From Microcaldota archaeon (GTDB lineage Archaea; Micrarchaeota; Micrarchaeia; Burarchaeales; JAKAKT01), in the NCBI GenBank assembly GCA_026396425.1, contig JAPLWU010000024.1, positions 1 to 17,791 of the forward strand: DNA of 17,791 nucleotides. The letters are read 5' to 3'. Below the pieces are notes generated by a model that was given only the letters and a program-made list of their open reading frames with translations, was not told the origin of the DNA and did no database searches. The stretch's first letter is position 1. Each line of letters starts with the position of its first letter. Position numbers and translations under genes: made by a program. Of the stretch, positions 7,361 through 14,206 are shown in pieces.

Positions 7361-7382
7361 AGTTTCGCACCAATAACAAGCC

Positions 7383-7799
7383 ATGGAAGAATGCATATTC
7401 TGCAGGATAGCAAAGGGCGGGATTCCCTCATCCAAGGTTCTCGAGGACGAAAACTTTCTCGCCTTCCTCGACATAAACCCCATAAACAAGGGCCACCTCC
7501 TCGTAATCCCCAAAAAGCATTACGGCTGTTTCCTCGACTTCCCGCAGGACCAGCTCGGCCCGTTCTTTGCCTTCTCGCAAAAAGCGGCAAAAGCCCTAAT
7601 CGTAACCACCAAATGCGACGGCTTCAACCTCGCCATGAACAACGGCCGCGCCGCGGCCCAGCTCGTTCCGCATGCCCACCTCCACATAATGCCCCGCTTC
7701 ACGGGCGACGGCTTCGCGTTCGACTGGCCGACAAAGAAATACGAGGAAGGGGAAATGGACCGCCTCGCCAAGCGGATTTCGTCTTACGTTAAAAAATGA
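7383..7799 (+). CDS. HIT-family nucleotide-binding hydrolase
   Basis: Histidine-triad protein of 138 residues, full length. The triad is H97-A-H99-L-H101 in VPHAHLHIMPR; the N-terminal CIFCRI pair (C4, C7) is typical of the zinc-binding Hint/PKCI-type branch. Such proteins hydrolyse dinucleotide polyphosphates or AMP-lysine and AMP-amide adducts; the exact substrate is not predictable. The start lacks a Shine-Dalgarno site and fits a leaderless message. The gene ends straight into an A-rich tract. A house-cleaning role for adenylylated by-products is an inference from the family. Confidence 0.92.
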   Translation: MEECIFCRIAKGGIPSSKVLEDENFLAFLDINPINKGHLLVIPKKHYGCFLDFPQDQLGPFFAFSQKAAKALIVTTKCDGFNLAMNNGRAAAQLVPHAHLHIMPRFTGDGFAFDWPTKKYEEGEMDRLAKRISSYVKK

Positions 7800-7852
7800 A
7801 AAAACAATGAAAAATAGAAAAAATCAAAAAAATAGGAAAAAATAAAAAAAAT
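7791..7852. repeat. A-rich low-complexity tract between the HIT gene and the hairpin cluster
   Basis: About 60 nt composed mostly of A with scattered T, G and C. It shares the 15-mer GAAAAATAGAAAAAA (7809-7823) with the tract at 12011-12128. On the minus strand it is a T-rich run of terminator type, yet no minus-strand gene ends here. Confidence 0.75.
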
Positions 7853-7854
7853 CG

Positions 7855-7917
7855 TTGCGCCTCGAGGCGCAATTTTTGCCCGCTGGCAAAAATGCGCATT
7901 TGCGCTATGGCGCAAAT
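7855..7917. repeat. Three consecutive hairpins upstream of the glycerate kinase
   Basis: Hairpin 1 (7855-7872) is the perfect palindrome TTGCGCCTCGAGGCGCAA. Hairpin 2 (7872-7893) is ATTTTTGCC, a CGCT loop, then GGCAAAAAT. Hairpin 3 (7898-7917) is ATTTGCGC, TATG, then GCGCAAAT. All arms are perfectly complementary. A smaller repeat, ATCAA-N5-TTGAT, follows at 7934-7948. Hairpins 1 and 3 share the TGCGC/GCGCA core. A terminator for HIT, a structured leader for the kinase, or repeat-derived DNA are possible. Confidence 0.85.
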
Positions 7918-7966
7918 CGCGCACGGTTCGAGCATCAATTTTGTTGATTTAGTCGGAGTTTGTTTC

Positions 7967-9268
7967 ATGATAAAAAACCGCGATGCGCTACTCAAGTGCT
8001 GCACGCCCGAGAGGGCGGACCTGCTCGCGGCCATCGAGCACGTTCTTGATGCAGTCGACCCGAGGGAAATCGTCAGGAATTCGGTTTCGCTTTCCGGAAA
8101 AAAGCTGAGCGTTCGCGGCCGCTCCTTCGATTTGTCGAATTTTTCGAGAATTGTAGTCATAGGCGCTGGCAAGGCCTCGGGCGCAATGGCCGAGGAGATT
8201 GAGAAAATTTTGCCAGTTGACGAAGGGGTAGTAAACGTCCTTGAAGGAACCGAAAAAAACTTCAAAACCCGAAAAATCCGCCTTTTGCCCGCCGGCCACC
8301 CCTCCCCGAACAAATGGAGCATGGAGGGAGCCAAAAAAATCCTCGGGCTCGCGCAGGATGCGGACGAGGATGACCTCATCGTCTGCCTTCTTTCCGGCGG
8401 GGGCTCCTCGCTCATGGCCCTCCCGCACGTTTCCCTTGAGGAGCAGGCCAGGGTTTCGAAGGCGCTCATGCTCGCAGGCGCGGATATAGGCGAGCTCAAC
8501 GCGGTTCGCAAGCACATTTCAAAAGTAAAGGGGGGCAGGCTCGCGCAGGCAATGTATCCCGCAACCTGCATCTCGCTCATAATCTCCGACGTTGTCGGCA
8601 ACCCCCTTGACGTCATTTCCTCGGGCCCCACTGCCCCTGATACCACAACCTTTGCGGACGCAAAAAAAATCCTCGAAAAATACGGGCTTTGGGATGCCGA
8701 CTGCGAGACGTGCAGGTTCATCTCCTCAGGCCTGCGGGCCGAGGTGCCGGAAACCCCCAAGAAGGGCTCGCCTGTTTTCGAGAAAATAACCAATATCATA
8801 ATAGGTGACAACTCGCTCGCCGTCAAAACCGTCCAATGCTACCTCGAGGGCAAGGGCTACAAAATAAAAAAAATCGAAAATGTTGTGGGGGAGGCGCGGG
8901 AAGTAGGGGTGCGGTTTGCCCGCGAACTCACTCACGGAACCAGTTTTGTTGCCGGTGGCGAGACCTGCGTTACGGTTAAGGGAAAGGGAATCGGCGGAAG
9001 AAATCAGGAGCTTGCCCTTTCATTGGCAATCGCCATAGGCGGTAAGCAGGGCATCGAGTTCGCTTCAATAGGAACCGACGGAATCGATGGCTCGAGCAAG
9101 GCCGCGGGTGCAATAGTTGATGGAAAAACAGCAAACGACGAATCGCCCGCCTACTTAAACAACAACGATTCCAACTCCTTCTTCAAGAAATTCGGCGGGG
9201 AAATAATAACCGGGCCGACGGGAACGAATGTAAATGACTTGATGATTGGGCTCGTGAAGAGAAAGTAG
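7967..9268 (+). CDS. Glycerate 2-kinase (GCK/MOFRL family)
   Basis: Phosphorylates D-glycerate with ATP, giving 2-phosphoglycerate for lower glycolysis or serine metabolism. The 433 residues carry the family motifs in order: VIGAGKASGAMAE, LLSGGGSSLMALP, SDVVGNPLDVISSGPTAPD and, in the C-terminal MOFRL domain, GGRNQELALS, TDGIDGSSKAAGAIVDG and GPTGTNVNDLMI. I start at ATG 7967 (MIKNRDALLKCC), with GGAG 8 nt upstream. The frame is open back to 7892 but those codons lie within the hairpin cluster. The protein ends normally at TAG, although the frame then stays open for 53 more codons. It is the only central-carbon kinase in the window and is transcribed with, or just after, the HIT gene. Confidence 0.93.
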   Translation: MIKNRDALLKCCTPERADLLAAIEHVLDAVDPREIVRNSVSLSGKKLSVRGRSFDLSNFSRIVVIGAGKASGAMAEEIEKILPVDEGVVNVLEGTEKNFKTRKIRLLPAGHPSPNKWSMEGAKKILGLAQDADEDDLIVCLLSGGGSSLMALPHVSLEEQARVSKALMLAGADIGELNAVRKHISKVKGGRLAQAMYPATCISLIISDVVGNPLDVISSGPTAPDTTTFADAKKILEKYGLWDADCETCRFISSGLRAEVPETPKKGSPVFEKITNIIIGDNSLAVKTVQCYLEGKGYKIKKIENVVGEAREVGVRFARELTHGTSFVAGGETCVTVKGKGIGGRNQELALSLAIAIGGKQGIEFASIGTDGIDGSSKAAGAIVDGKTANDESPAYLNNNDSNSFFKKFGGEIITGPTGTNVNDLMIGLVKRK

Positions 9269-9430
9269 AAATCTCAAACCATAGCGCGGCCAGCACAAGC
9301 GCCGCAAGAAAAAATCGTGATTGCCACAGTAGCAGACATGAAAGCAGTGGAAGAAGCAAAAGCCCCGATACCTAAACTTGAGGCATTGGTCGAGCAACTA
9401 CGGGCATTTGTCGAGAAAGCGAAAGGTTAA
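9269..9430 (+). other. In-frame open extension after the glycerate kinase stop (possible small protein)
   Basis: After the kinase TAG the same frame remains open to TAA at 9428-9430. Its second half reads like protein: from GTG at 9317 (VIATVADMKAVEEAK) and ATG at 9338, ending in an amphipathic, probably helical KLEALVEQLRAFVEKAKG. No clear ribosome binding site precedes GTG or ATG. It could be a small helical protein, the remnant of another gene's 3' end, or rare stop readthrough. I do not recognise it. Confidence 0.3.
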
Positions 9431-9439
9431 TCTCGCAGT

Positions 9440-9457
9440 CCTGGGCGCAGGCCCAGG
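9440..9457. terminator. Hairpin between convergent genes
   Basis: CCTGGGC, loop GCAG, then GCCCAGG: a perfect 7-bp stem in the gap between the glycerate kinase (plus) and abiEii (minus). There is no adjacent T-run, so a role as a transcription barrier is only suggested by its position. Confidence 0.4.
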
Positions 9458-9517
9458 GCCACACGCCCCTTCATAAAACATGCAAAGAACCTTTATCGAG
9501 TGGCGCACGTGCCTGCC

Positions 9518-10279
9518 TTATCCCTTCCACTGCCTATCCAAGAAGTTGATTGTTTCGTTCGCGGTCGCATCGAAGTCTGGAACCTGCTTAATGAACTGGG
9601 CGAGATCCCGCTTCCAATCTCTCCTGAAAGATTCCAGCTTATCCTTTAATGCGGCCGGCTCGTATTTCTCTTCGTAATACGCGAACTTCTTTTCGATCAC
9701 CCGCTTGCTTGTCTTGACTCCGCGTTTGAACAGGAACCAGACGTCGTACAAGTCGCGCGCGGCGGTCCTGCCGAAAAGCGCGCGGATTTTTTCAGCGAAC
9801 AATTCCTCAAGCGGCAGGATAAGCAGTTTGGCTTCGCCCAGGCCATAGTCGTCCGCAACGATTTTCTCTTCCGGCTTTAGCGCGAGATTTTCGCGGAAGC
9901 TGAAGTCGAAGCGAATCCTTTGCGGCTGGCCCAAAACGGACGAGAACTTGAGGGCCACGCGGAGGCCCGCGCGCGTCTTTTCCCTTTCCAGCGCGATAAA
10001 TCTCACCCCATTCAATTCCTTGCCCTCAAACAGCGCTTTCAGCCCAGCCATTATCCCGTTTTCATCGCCGGCCGCAACGGAGAAATCCAGGTCCTCGGAG
10101 AACCGCGCTTCGGGAAAATAGGCTTTCTTGAGCGCTGTGCCACCCTTGAAAACCACTTTGGCCGCAAGCGGAGACTTTGAAATCCCAAGAAGCACCACCG
10201 AAAGCGCGTAATCCTTCTCCACGATGGCGCGCGGAACTCCCGCAGTCATCGCCCTTTTGTTCAACTCTTCGGCGTCCAT
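9518..10279 (-). CDS. AbiEii-type nucleotidyltransferase toxin
   Basis: Toxin of a type IV (AbiE-like) toxin-antitoxin pair; members are DNA polymerase beta-like nucleotidyltransferases that act on nucleotides or tRNA ends to halt growth, often upon phage infection. The 253 residues show the family signatures: FKGGTALKK (44-52), RFSEDLDFS (59-67, with the metal-binding aspartates) and EKIRALFGR-TAARDLYDVWFLF in the C-terminal half. The ATG at 10279 abuts the TGA of the antitoxin gene with no gap, so translation is coupled. The protein looks intact. Target and anti-phage activity are unknown. Confidence 0.92.
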   Translation of the reverse strand: MDAEELNKRAMTAGVPRAIVEKDYALSVVLLGISKSPLAAKVVFKGGTALKKAYFPEARFSEDLDFSVAAGDENGIMAGLKALFEGKELNGVRFIALEREKTRAGLRVALKFSSVLGQPQRIRFDFSFRENLALKPEEKIVADDYGLGEAKLLILPLEELFAEKIRALFGRTAARDLYDVWFLFKRGVKTSKRVIEKKFAYYEEKYEPAALKDKLESFRRDWKRDLAQFIKQVPDFDATANETINFLDRQWKG

Positions 10280-11086
10280 TCAATACCCCTCCATAAACTC
10301 GAGCAGGTCGCGCGTTTTTGCATTTAACTTCAAGCCCCATTTTTTCGAATATTCAAACTCGCGCTTTTGGCCCGAAGGCTCCAGCCAGGAATAGCCAACG
10401 AATTCGCCTTCCAGCCCCCTGGTGTGCTTCTTGAATCCGAGCAATTCCAACAGGTAACCCAACCGCCGCCGCACTGCGCTCTTTTCATCTTTCGCGAGCA
10501 AAAGCAGCTTTTGCCAGTCTATCGTTTTTCGCATAAACCAAACAGCTTTGGCAACACCCGCAATCCCCAGGCAGTATTCGGGAAATGACAAGCCGTCCCA
10601 TATTGTTTGTTCCACCGAAGAAACGTTCGCCATAGTGCCTCCGAAAGAGACAGGGACAAAGTCGCCCAGGCGCTTCTTTCTGACGAAAACGAACCTGGCC
10701 TGCACCGCTTCCAGGCTTCGTTTTTGCCGCTTCAGCGCCACGTAGACCACTATGGGCAACTGTTCGGTCATCCCCCAGTAGCTCATTGCCGAAACGAAGC
10801 CGATGTAATAATCGCTGCCATTAACCAGCGAAGGAACAACCCGGAAAGCGTCCTCGCTCCAAAGTCCGTCCTCCCCGCTGCGCAAAGGCGCGAAAAGGTA
10901 TGCACCCCTCTGCAAGCGGATAACCCGCTTCTTTTTCATCAGGCGTTTCAAAACGTTCCAAACTGACGCATCAGAAGAACCCAGAATGCGCTTGGCGTCC
11001 CCCATGCTGAACAGGTGGTCCTTTTTCTGTTCAAGCGAGAATATCAGCCGCAACTCCATTTCTCCGAAGTTCATTGCATTTTGCAT
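10280..11086 (-). CDS. AbiEi-type antitoxin / transcriptional regulator
   Basis: The 268-residue partner of the AbiEii toxin. The N-terminal region (about 15-70) is a winged helix-turn-helix: SMGDAKRILGSSDASVWNVL, then LMKKKRVIRLQRGAYLFAP as the wing, the usual AbiEi start. The middle contains YYIGFVSAMSYWGMTEQ and VSSVEQTIWDGLSFPEY, as in AbiEi proteins. Known AbiEi proteins bind inverted repeats in their own promoter and repress the operon, while a C-terminal domain neutralises the toxin. An inverted repeat suited to that role lies at 11088-11116. The start ATG at 11086 follows GGAGA by 10 nt; ATG at 11074 is an alternative. Confidence 0.88.
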   Translation of the reverse strand: MQNAMNFGEMELRLIFSLEQKKDHLFSMGDAKRILGSSDASVWNVLKRLMKKKRVIRLQRGAYLFAPLRSGEDGLWSEDAFRVVPSLVNGSDYYIGFVSAMSYWGMTEQLPIVVYVALKRQKRSLEAVQARFVFVRKKRLGDFVPVSFGGTMANVSSVEQTIWDGLSFPEYCLGIAGVAKAVWFMRKTIDWQKLLLLAKDEKSAVRRRLGYLLELLGFKKHTRGLEGEFVGYSWLEPSGQKREFEYSKKWGLKLNAKTRDLLEFMEGY

Positions 11087-11087
11087 A

Positions 11088-11116
11088 ACGATACTGTCTC
11101 CATAAGATAGTTTCGT
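11088..11116. promoter_or_regulatory. Candidate operator of the AbiE-like operon
   Basis: Inverted repeat with 12-bp arms, 10 of 12 complementary, around a CCATA spacer (arms ACGATACTGTCT and AGATAGTTTCGT). It sits between the TATA box at 11126-11133 and the start codon, over the predicted transcription start. Binding there would block initiation, the arrangement known for AbiEi autoregulation. Confidence 0.55.
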
Positions 11117-11125
11117 AATACAAAG

Positions 11126-11133
11126 TATATAAA
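11126..11133 (-). promoter_or_regulatory. TATA box of the AbiE-like operon
   Basis: TTTATATA on the minus strand, a near-consensus archaeal TATA box. The expected transcription start, near 11103, falls inside the inverted repeat at 11088-11116. Confidence 0.6.
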
Positions 11134-11149
11134 CATATCGGCTACTAAT

Positions 11150-11290
11150 CGGTTATCCAAGTTCAAGAAAGGCGAAATAAGCAGGGAGCGCGTCCGCCTC
11201 AGTCTGGCGGGTTGGGAGGGCTATGCGAGAATGGGAAGCTCTTACGGGCTAAGGGAGAACGTGCGGGAGCGCTTCAGGGTTCTGCTTTAA
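11150..11290 (+). pseudogene. Remnant of a reverse transcriptase C-terminus
   Basis: An open frame without a start, ending at TAA 11288-11290, reads RLSKFKKGEISRERVRLS then LAGWEGYARMGSSYGLRENV. The pattern K-G-x-I-S, S-L/I-x-x-W-x-G-x-A, S-Y-x-L-R is what I know from the C-terminal end of group II intron-like and diversity-generating reverse transcriptases of small-genome bacteria and archaea. No polymerase domain with the YxDD motif precedes it: the frame closes at 11108 and the AbiE promoter lies immediately upstream. It therefore looks like the 3' stub of a lost gene. Recognition is by pattern memory only, not by search. Confidence 0.5.
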
Positions 11291-11299
11291 ACCGAAATC

Positions 11300-11307
11300 T
11301 ATTTAAG
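11300..11307 (+). promoter_or_regulatory. TATA box of the RHH/VapC operon
   Basis: TATTTAAG, within CTATTTAAGC. About 25 nt downstream lie TTG 11328 and GTG 11331, so the antitoxin mRNA is probably leaderless. Confidence 0.5.
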
Positions 11308-11330
11308 CAAAGGCATCAAAAGTGTAATTG

Positions 11331-11609
11331 GTGGTAAAAGTGGTAAAAGTTGAATTTTATATTACCAAAAAACTCCCGCGCAGGCTGAATGCGCGTCTCC
11401 GCGTGCTGCAGGCCAAATACCAGCTGAGGCACAGGCGGAGGATTTCCGAAGGGAGGATTGTGGAGATGCTCGTAGATTACGGCATGGCGCACGAGCGCGA
11501 GCTTTTCGGGCAGAATGGCGGCGACGTGTCCAAGCTGTTCGACGTATACGCAAGCAGGGAAAAGACCAGCTGCGTGAACGACATCGACACGGTGGTTTAC
11601 GGTGTTTGA
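11331..11609 (+). CDS. Ribbon-helix-helix-like antitoxin paired with VapC
   Basis: A 92-residue basic protein directly before a PIN toxin gene. The N-terminus looks like a ribbon-helix-helix DNA-binding fold: a beta strand (VKVVKVEFYITKKL), a helix (RRLNARLRVLQAKYQL) and a second helix after RRRISEGRIVEMLVDYG. The C-terminal part (GGDVSKLFDVYASREK) would hold the toxin. The start is chosen as GTG 11331 from the TATA spacing; TTG 11328 and GTG 11340 are alternatives. The family is assigned from gene order and fold pattern, not from a strong motif. Its TGA abuts the toxin ATG. It probably represses its own operon. Confidence 0.68.
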   Translation: MVKVVKVEFYITKKLPRRLNARLRVLQAKYQLRHRRRISEGRIVEMLVDYGMAHERELFGQNGGDVSKLFDVYASREKTSCVNDIDTVVYGV

Positions 11610-11993
11610 ATGATAATCGACAGTTCGGTTTTCATAGCCGCGGCCAACAAGCGCGACGAGTTCAATGGCCGCGCCAAAGAGCTTCTGCTGAAGGCAAAGG
11701 AGGAGCGTGCGTGCACCACCGACCACGTGCTCGGCGAAGTCGTCACCTACCTGAACAAGAAAGCTGGAAGCGAAATGGCGTGCGTCGAGGGCGCAAGAAT
11801 AATGGACTCATTCGGGCTCGTTTTTTTCACCGAGGAGGACCTCAGGGAGGCGCTCGAACTCCTGAAAAAATACAAGAAACTCAGCCTTTGCGACGCCCTC
11901 AGCGTGGTGGCTGCAAATGAGACCAGGGACAAGTCCATATGCTCCTTTGATTCGGATTTCGACTTTGTGAAGGGCGTCAGAAGGATTTTCTAG
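11610..11993 (+). CDS. VapC-type PIN-domain ribonuclease toxin
   Basis: A 127-residue PIN domain, the size of VapC toxins, which cleave tRNA or rRNA and stop translation. The acidic metal-binding residues are in place: D4 in MIIDSSVFIAA, E43 in LGEVVTYL, D95 in LSLCDALSVV and D114/D116 in CSFDSDFDF. The ATG follows the antitoxin stop with no gap (TGAATG), giving coupled translation. The catalytic set is complete, so it should be active if expressed. It converges on the acetyl-CoA synthetase gene, with an A-rich spacer between them. Confidence 0.92.
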   Translation: MIIDSSVFIAAANKRDEFNGRAKELLLKAKEERACTTDHVLGEVVTYLNKKAGSEMACVEGARIMDSFGLVFFTEEDLREALELLKKYKKLSLCDALSVVAANETRDKSICSFDSDFDFVKGVRRIF

Positions 11994-12010
11994 CAACAAT
12001 TCGCGCTAGT

Positions 12011-12128
12011 GGAAGGGGAAAATAGAGAAAAATAAACAGAAAAGAGAACGAAAAATAGAAAAAACAGAAAAACAAAATTAGAAAGAAAAGAAAAAATTAA
12101 AATAGAAAAGAGAAAAAAATCAAAAAAT
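12011..12128 (-). terminator. A-rich tract; T-rich terminator region of the acetyl-CoA synthetase gene
   Basis: About 118 nt, nearly all A and G on the plus strand, so T/C-rich on the minus strand immediately downstream of the acetyl-CoA synthetase stop (12154). Archaeal RNA polymerase terminates at T-rich stretches without needing a hairpin. It resembles the tract at 7791-7852. Confidence 0.55.
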
Positions 12129-12153
12129 CCCTTTCGTCTCGAGTTCTCGCCGT

Positions 12154-13899
12154 TCAATCGTTCTCAAGAGTAGAGGTGTCGCCAACCGGCAGGCCCATCT
12201 CCTTGGCCTTGAGCACCCGCCTCATGATTTTCCCGCTCCTCGTTTTCGGAAGCGAGTCGACGAACTCAATCTCCCTCGGGTAGGCGTGGAAGGCCATCCT
12301 CTTCTTGACGAAGTCCTGGATTTCCTTCTTGAGCTGGTCGGACGGCTCGTAGCCCTTATTGAGGGTGATGAATGCCTTGACTATCGCGCCCCTCAGCTCG
12401 TCGGGCTTCCCAATCACGCCCGCCTCGGCCACGGCCGGGTGGTCAATAAGGGCGCTCTCGACCTCGAATGGCCCGACCCTCTCCCCAGAGGTCTTAATGA
12501 CGTCATCCGCCCTTCCGACGAACCAGAAGTAGCCCTCGGAGTCCTTCATGGCCCTGTCGCCGGGTATGTACCAGCCGTGCATGAAGTAGCTGTCGTACTT
12601 CTCCTTGTTCTTCCAAATCGTCCTCATCATGGCTGGCCAGCCAGGCCTGATTGCGAGGTTGCCCTCCTGGTTGGGGCCCAGCTCGTTCCCGCTGTCGTCC
12701 ACAATCCCAGCTACGACTCCGGGGAAAGGCCTGCCCATGGAGCCCAGCTTGACGTCCATGCACGGGTAGTTTGCGATGAGCATGGCGCCGGTTTCGGTCT
12801 GCCACCAGTTGTCGTGGAAGGGCAGCCTGAAGACCTTCATCCCCCACCTGATTGCCTCGGGGTTGAGGGGCTCGCCCACGCTGTAGATGCTCCTGAGCGA
12901 TGACAGGTCGTACTTCTTCACAATCTCGTCGCCCTCCTTCATGAGCATCCTGATTGCAGTAGGCGCGGTGTACCAAACAGAGACCTTGTAATCCCGCAGG
13001 ACCTGGTACCATGCGTCAGCGCTGAACCTTCCCTCGAACACGGCGGAGGTTATCCCGTTGGCGAGCGGGCCGATGATTCCGTATGAGATTCCGGTAATCC
13101 AGCCGTGGTCGGCAGTGCACCAGTAAATGTCGTCATCCTTCAAATCGAGCACCCACTTCGTGGTGAGCATCTGCTGTATCACCGCATAGTGCGTATGAAT
13201 TACCCCTTTGGGCTTGCCCGTGGTTCCCGAAGTGTAGAGCATGAAGGCGGGCTCATCCCTGTCCATCCTCTCGACCTTGAACTGGTCGCTGGCCTTCTCC
13301 ATTTCCTTCTCGTAGCTTACGGTTCCCTCAACCGGCGCGGTAGCGCCGATGAGTATGATATGCTTGAGATTGGGCAGCTCCTTCCTCACCTCATCGACTC
13401 TCAGCTTGAGGTCAGGGGTAGTGACGATTGCGATTGCCTCGCTGTTCTCCAGCCTGTCCTTGAGCGCGCTCGGCCCGAATGCGGAGAAAAGCGTGCTGGC
13501 AATTCCGCCCATCTTGAGCGTTCCGAGGAACGAGACGTAGACCTCCAAATTCCTCGGGAGGAATATGAAAACCCTGTCGCCCCTCTTTATGCCAATGTTC
13601 TTGAGCACGTTGGCGAACTTGTTCGAGTGCTTGTAAAGCTCAAGAAAAGTCATCTGCTTCTTCTCGCCGGTCGGGCCAACGTAGTAATAGGCAATTTTAT
13701 CCTTCCTGGGGCCGAGCGCGTGCCTGTCCACGCTCAGCGCGATGTTGATTTTCCCATCGTCGAACCAAGCGATGTCTTTTTCGTGGTCCTTCCAGTTCAT
13801 CCCCTTATAGGCCTGCTCGTAATTCGGCATGTTCGGGGTCTTCTTCACCAATTCCTTGGTCTTCTTTATCATTTCGACTTTTGAGCTCTCCATTTCCAT
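12154..13899 (-). CDS. acsA: Acetyl-CoA synthetase, AMP-forming (AcsA-like)
   Basis: Activates acetate with ATP and CoA to acetyl-CoA by way of acetyl-AMP. The protein is about 581 residues, similar to the shorter AcsA type rather than the 650-residue Acs. Motifs in order: AMP loop YTSGTTGKPKGVIHTH, WWQTETGA, YIPGDRAMKDSEGYFWFVGR, ADDVIKTSGERVGPFEVESA, and the C-terminal catalytic lysine K557 in PKTRSGKIMRRVL; it ends GDTSTLEND. The frame extends to 14202, but the extra 101 codons are antisense to an ABC ATPase fragment. GGAGG lies 8 nt before ATG 13899 (only 2 nt before ATG 13905), so I choose 13899. A related acyl substrate such as propionate cannot be excluded. Confidence 0.92.
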   Translation of the reverse strand: MEMESSKVEMIKKTKELVKKTPNMPNYEQAYKGMNWKDHEKDIAWFDDGKINIALSVDRHALGPRKDKIAYYYVGPTGEKKQMTFLELYKHSNKFANVLKNIGIKRGDRVFIFLPRNLEVYVSFLGTLKMGGIASTLFSAFGPSALKDRLENSEAIAIVTTPDLKLRVDEVRKELPNLKHIILIGATAPVEGTVSYEKEMEKASDQFKVERMDRDEPAFMLYTSGTTGKPKGVIHTHYAVIQQMLTTKWVLDLKDDDIYWCTADHGWITGISYGIIGPLANGITSAVFEGRFSADAWYQVLRDYKVSVWYTAPTAIRMLMKEGDEIVKKYDLSSLRSIYSVGEPLNPEAIRWGMKVFRLPFHDNWWQTETGAMLIANYPCMDVKLGSMGRPFPGVVAGIVDDSGNELGPNQEGNLAIRPGWPAMMRTIWKNKEKYDSYFMHGWYIPGDRAMKDSEGYFWFVGRADDVIKTSGERVGPFEVESALIDHPAVAEAGVIGKPDELRGAIVKAFITLNKGYEPSDQLKKEIQDFVKKRMAFHAYPREIEFVDSLPKTRSGKIMRRVLKAKEMGLPVGDTSTLEND

Positions 13900-13950
13900 C
13901 TCCATTACCTCCTTGTCAATAAGCGAACAGCTGTAACAAACAGCATTCGA

Positions 13951-13958
13951 GATATAAG
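13951..13958 (-). promoter_or_regulatory. TATA box of the acetyl-CoA synthetase gene
   Basis: CTTATATC on the minus strand. It predicts a start near 13928 and a leader of about 28 nt carrying the GGAGG ribosome binding site. Confidence 0.5.
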
Positions 13959-13966
13959 AAATAAGG

Positions 13967-13974
13967 ATTATATT
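13967..13974 (+). promoter_or_regulatory. TATA-like box of the ABC ATPase fragment
   Basis: ATTATATT lies 20-27 nt upstream of GTG 13994, a spacing that fits a leaderless message. The box stands back to back with the acetyl-CoA synthetase promoter. Confidence 0.4.
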
Positions 13975-13993
13975 GGTTGCGGTGTCCTCTTCT

Positions 13994-14206
13994 GTGATTT
14001 CCGTAGAGGAATTCTCGAAGAAGTTCGGCGACTTCAGTGCCGTCCGGGACGTGAGCTTCACCGTCGAAGACGGCGAGGTGTTCGGCATCGTCGGCCCCAA
14101 CGGCGCGGGAAAGAGCACGATAGTGAAGATGCTCGCTGCATTCCTCGTGCCGGCCGCGGCGGCCTTCTCCCGCTCCTTCTCGCCCTGCGAAGCGTATCCC
14201 AATTGA
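13994..14206 (+). pseudogene. Truncated ABC transporter ATPase, N-terminal fragment
   Basis: From GTG 13994 the frame reads ISVEEFSKKFGDFSAVRDVS, then FTVEDGEVFGIVGPNGAGKS (Walker A at 34-42 is GPNGAGKST) and TIVKMLAAFLVP. This is a standard start of an ABC ATPase (ABC-2 or drug-export type). At about residue 53 the match ends; 17 unrelated residues (AAAAFSRSFSPCEAYPN) lead to TGA. The Q-loop, ABC signature and Walker B are absent, so it cannot work as an ATPase. The abrupt end inside a GC-rich stretch (GCCGGCCGCGGCGGCC) suggests a deletion or rearrangement junction. Its promoter is still recognisable. Confidence 0.82.

Noticed and set aside
7850..7935. Possible tRNA or structured RNA gene suggested by GTTCGAG near 7925 and nearby stems
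   Set aside because: The bases flanking the TTCGA-like loop do not pair as a T-arm, and no acceptor stem or anticodon arm can be drawn; only independent hairpins are seen.
7789..8826. Minus-strand open frame (345 codons) opposite the glycerate kinase
   Set aside because: Ser-rich shadow of a gene whose motifs are all present on the plus strand.
13900..14202. N-terminal extension of the acetyl-CoA synthetase frame
   Set aside because: It would be antisense to the ABC ATPase fragment, and GGAGG plus a TATA box fit a start at 13899.
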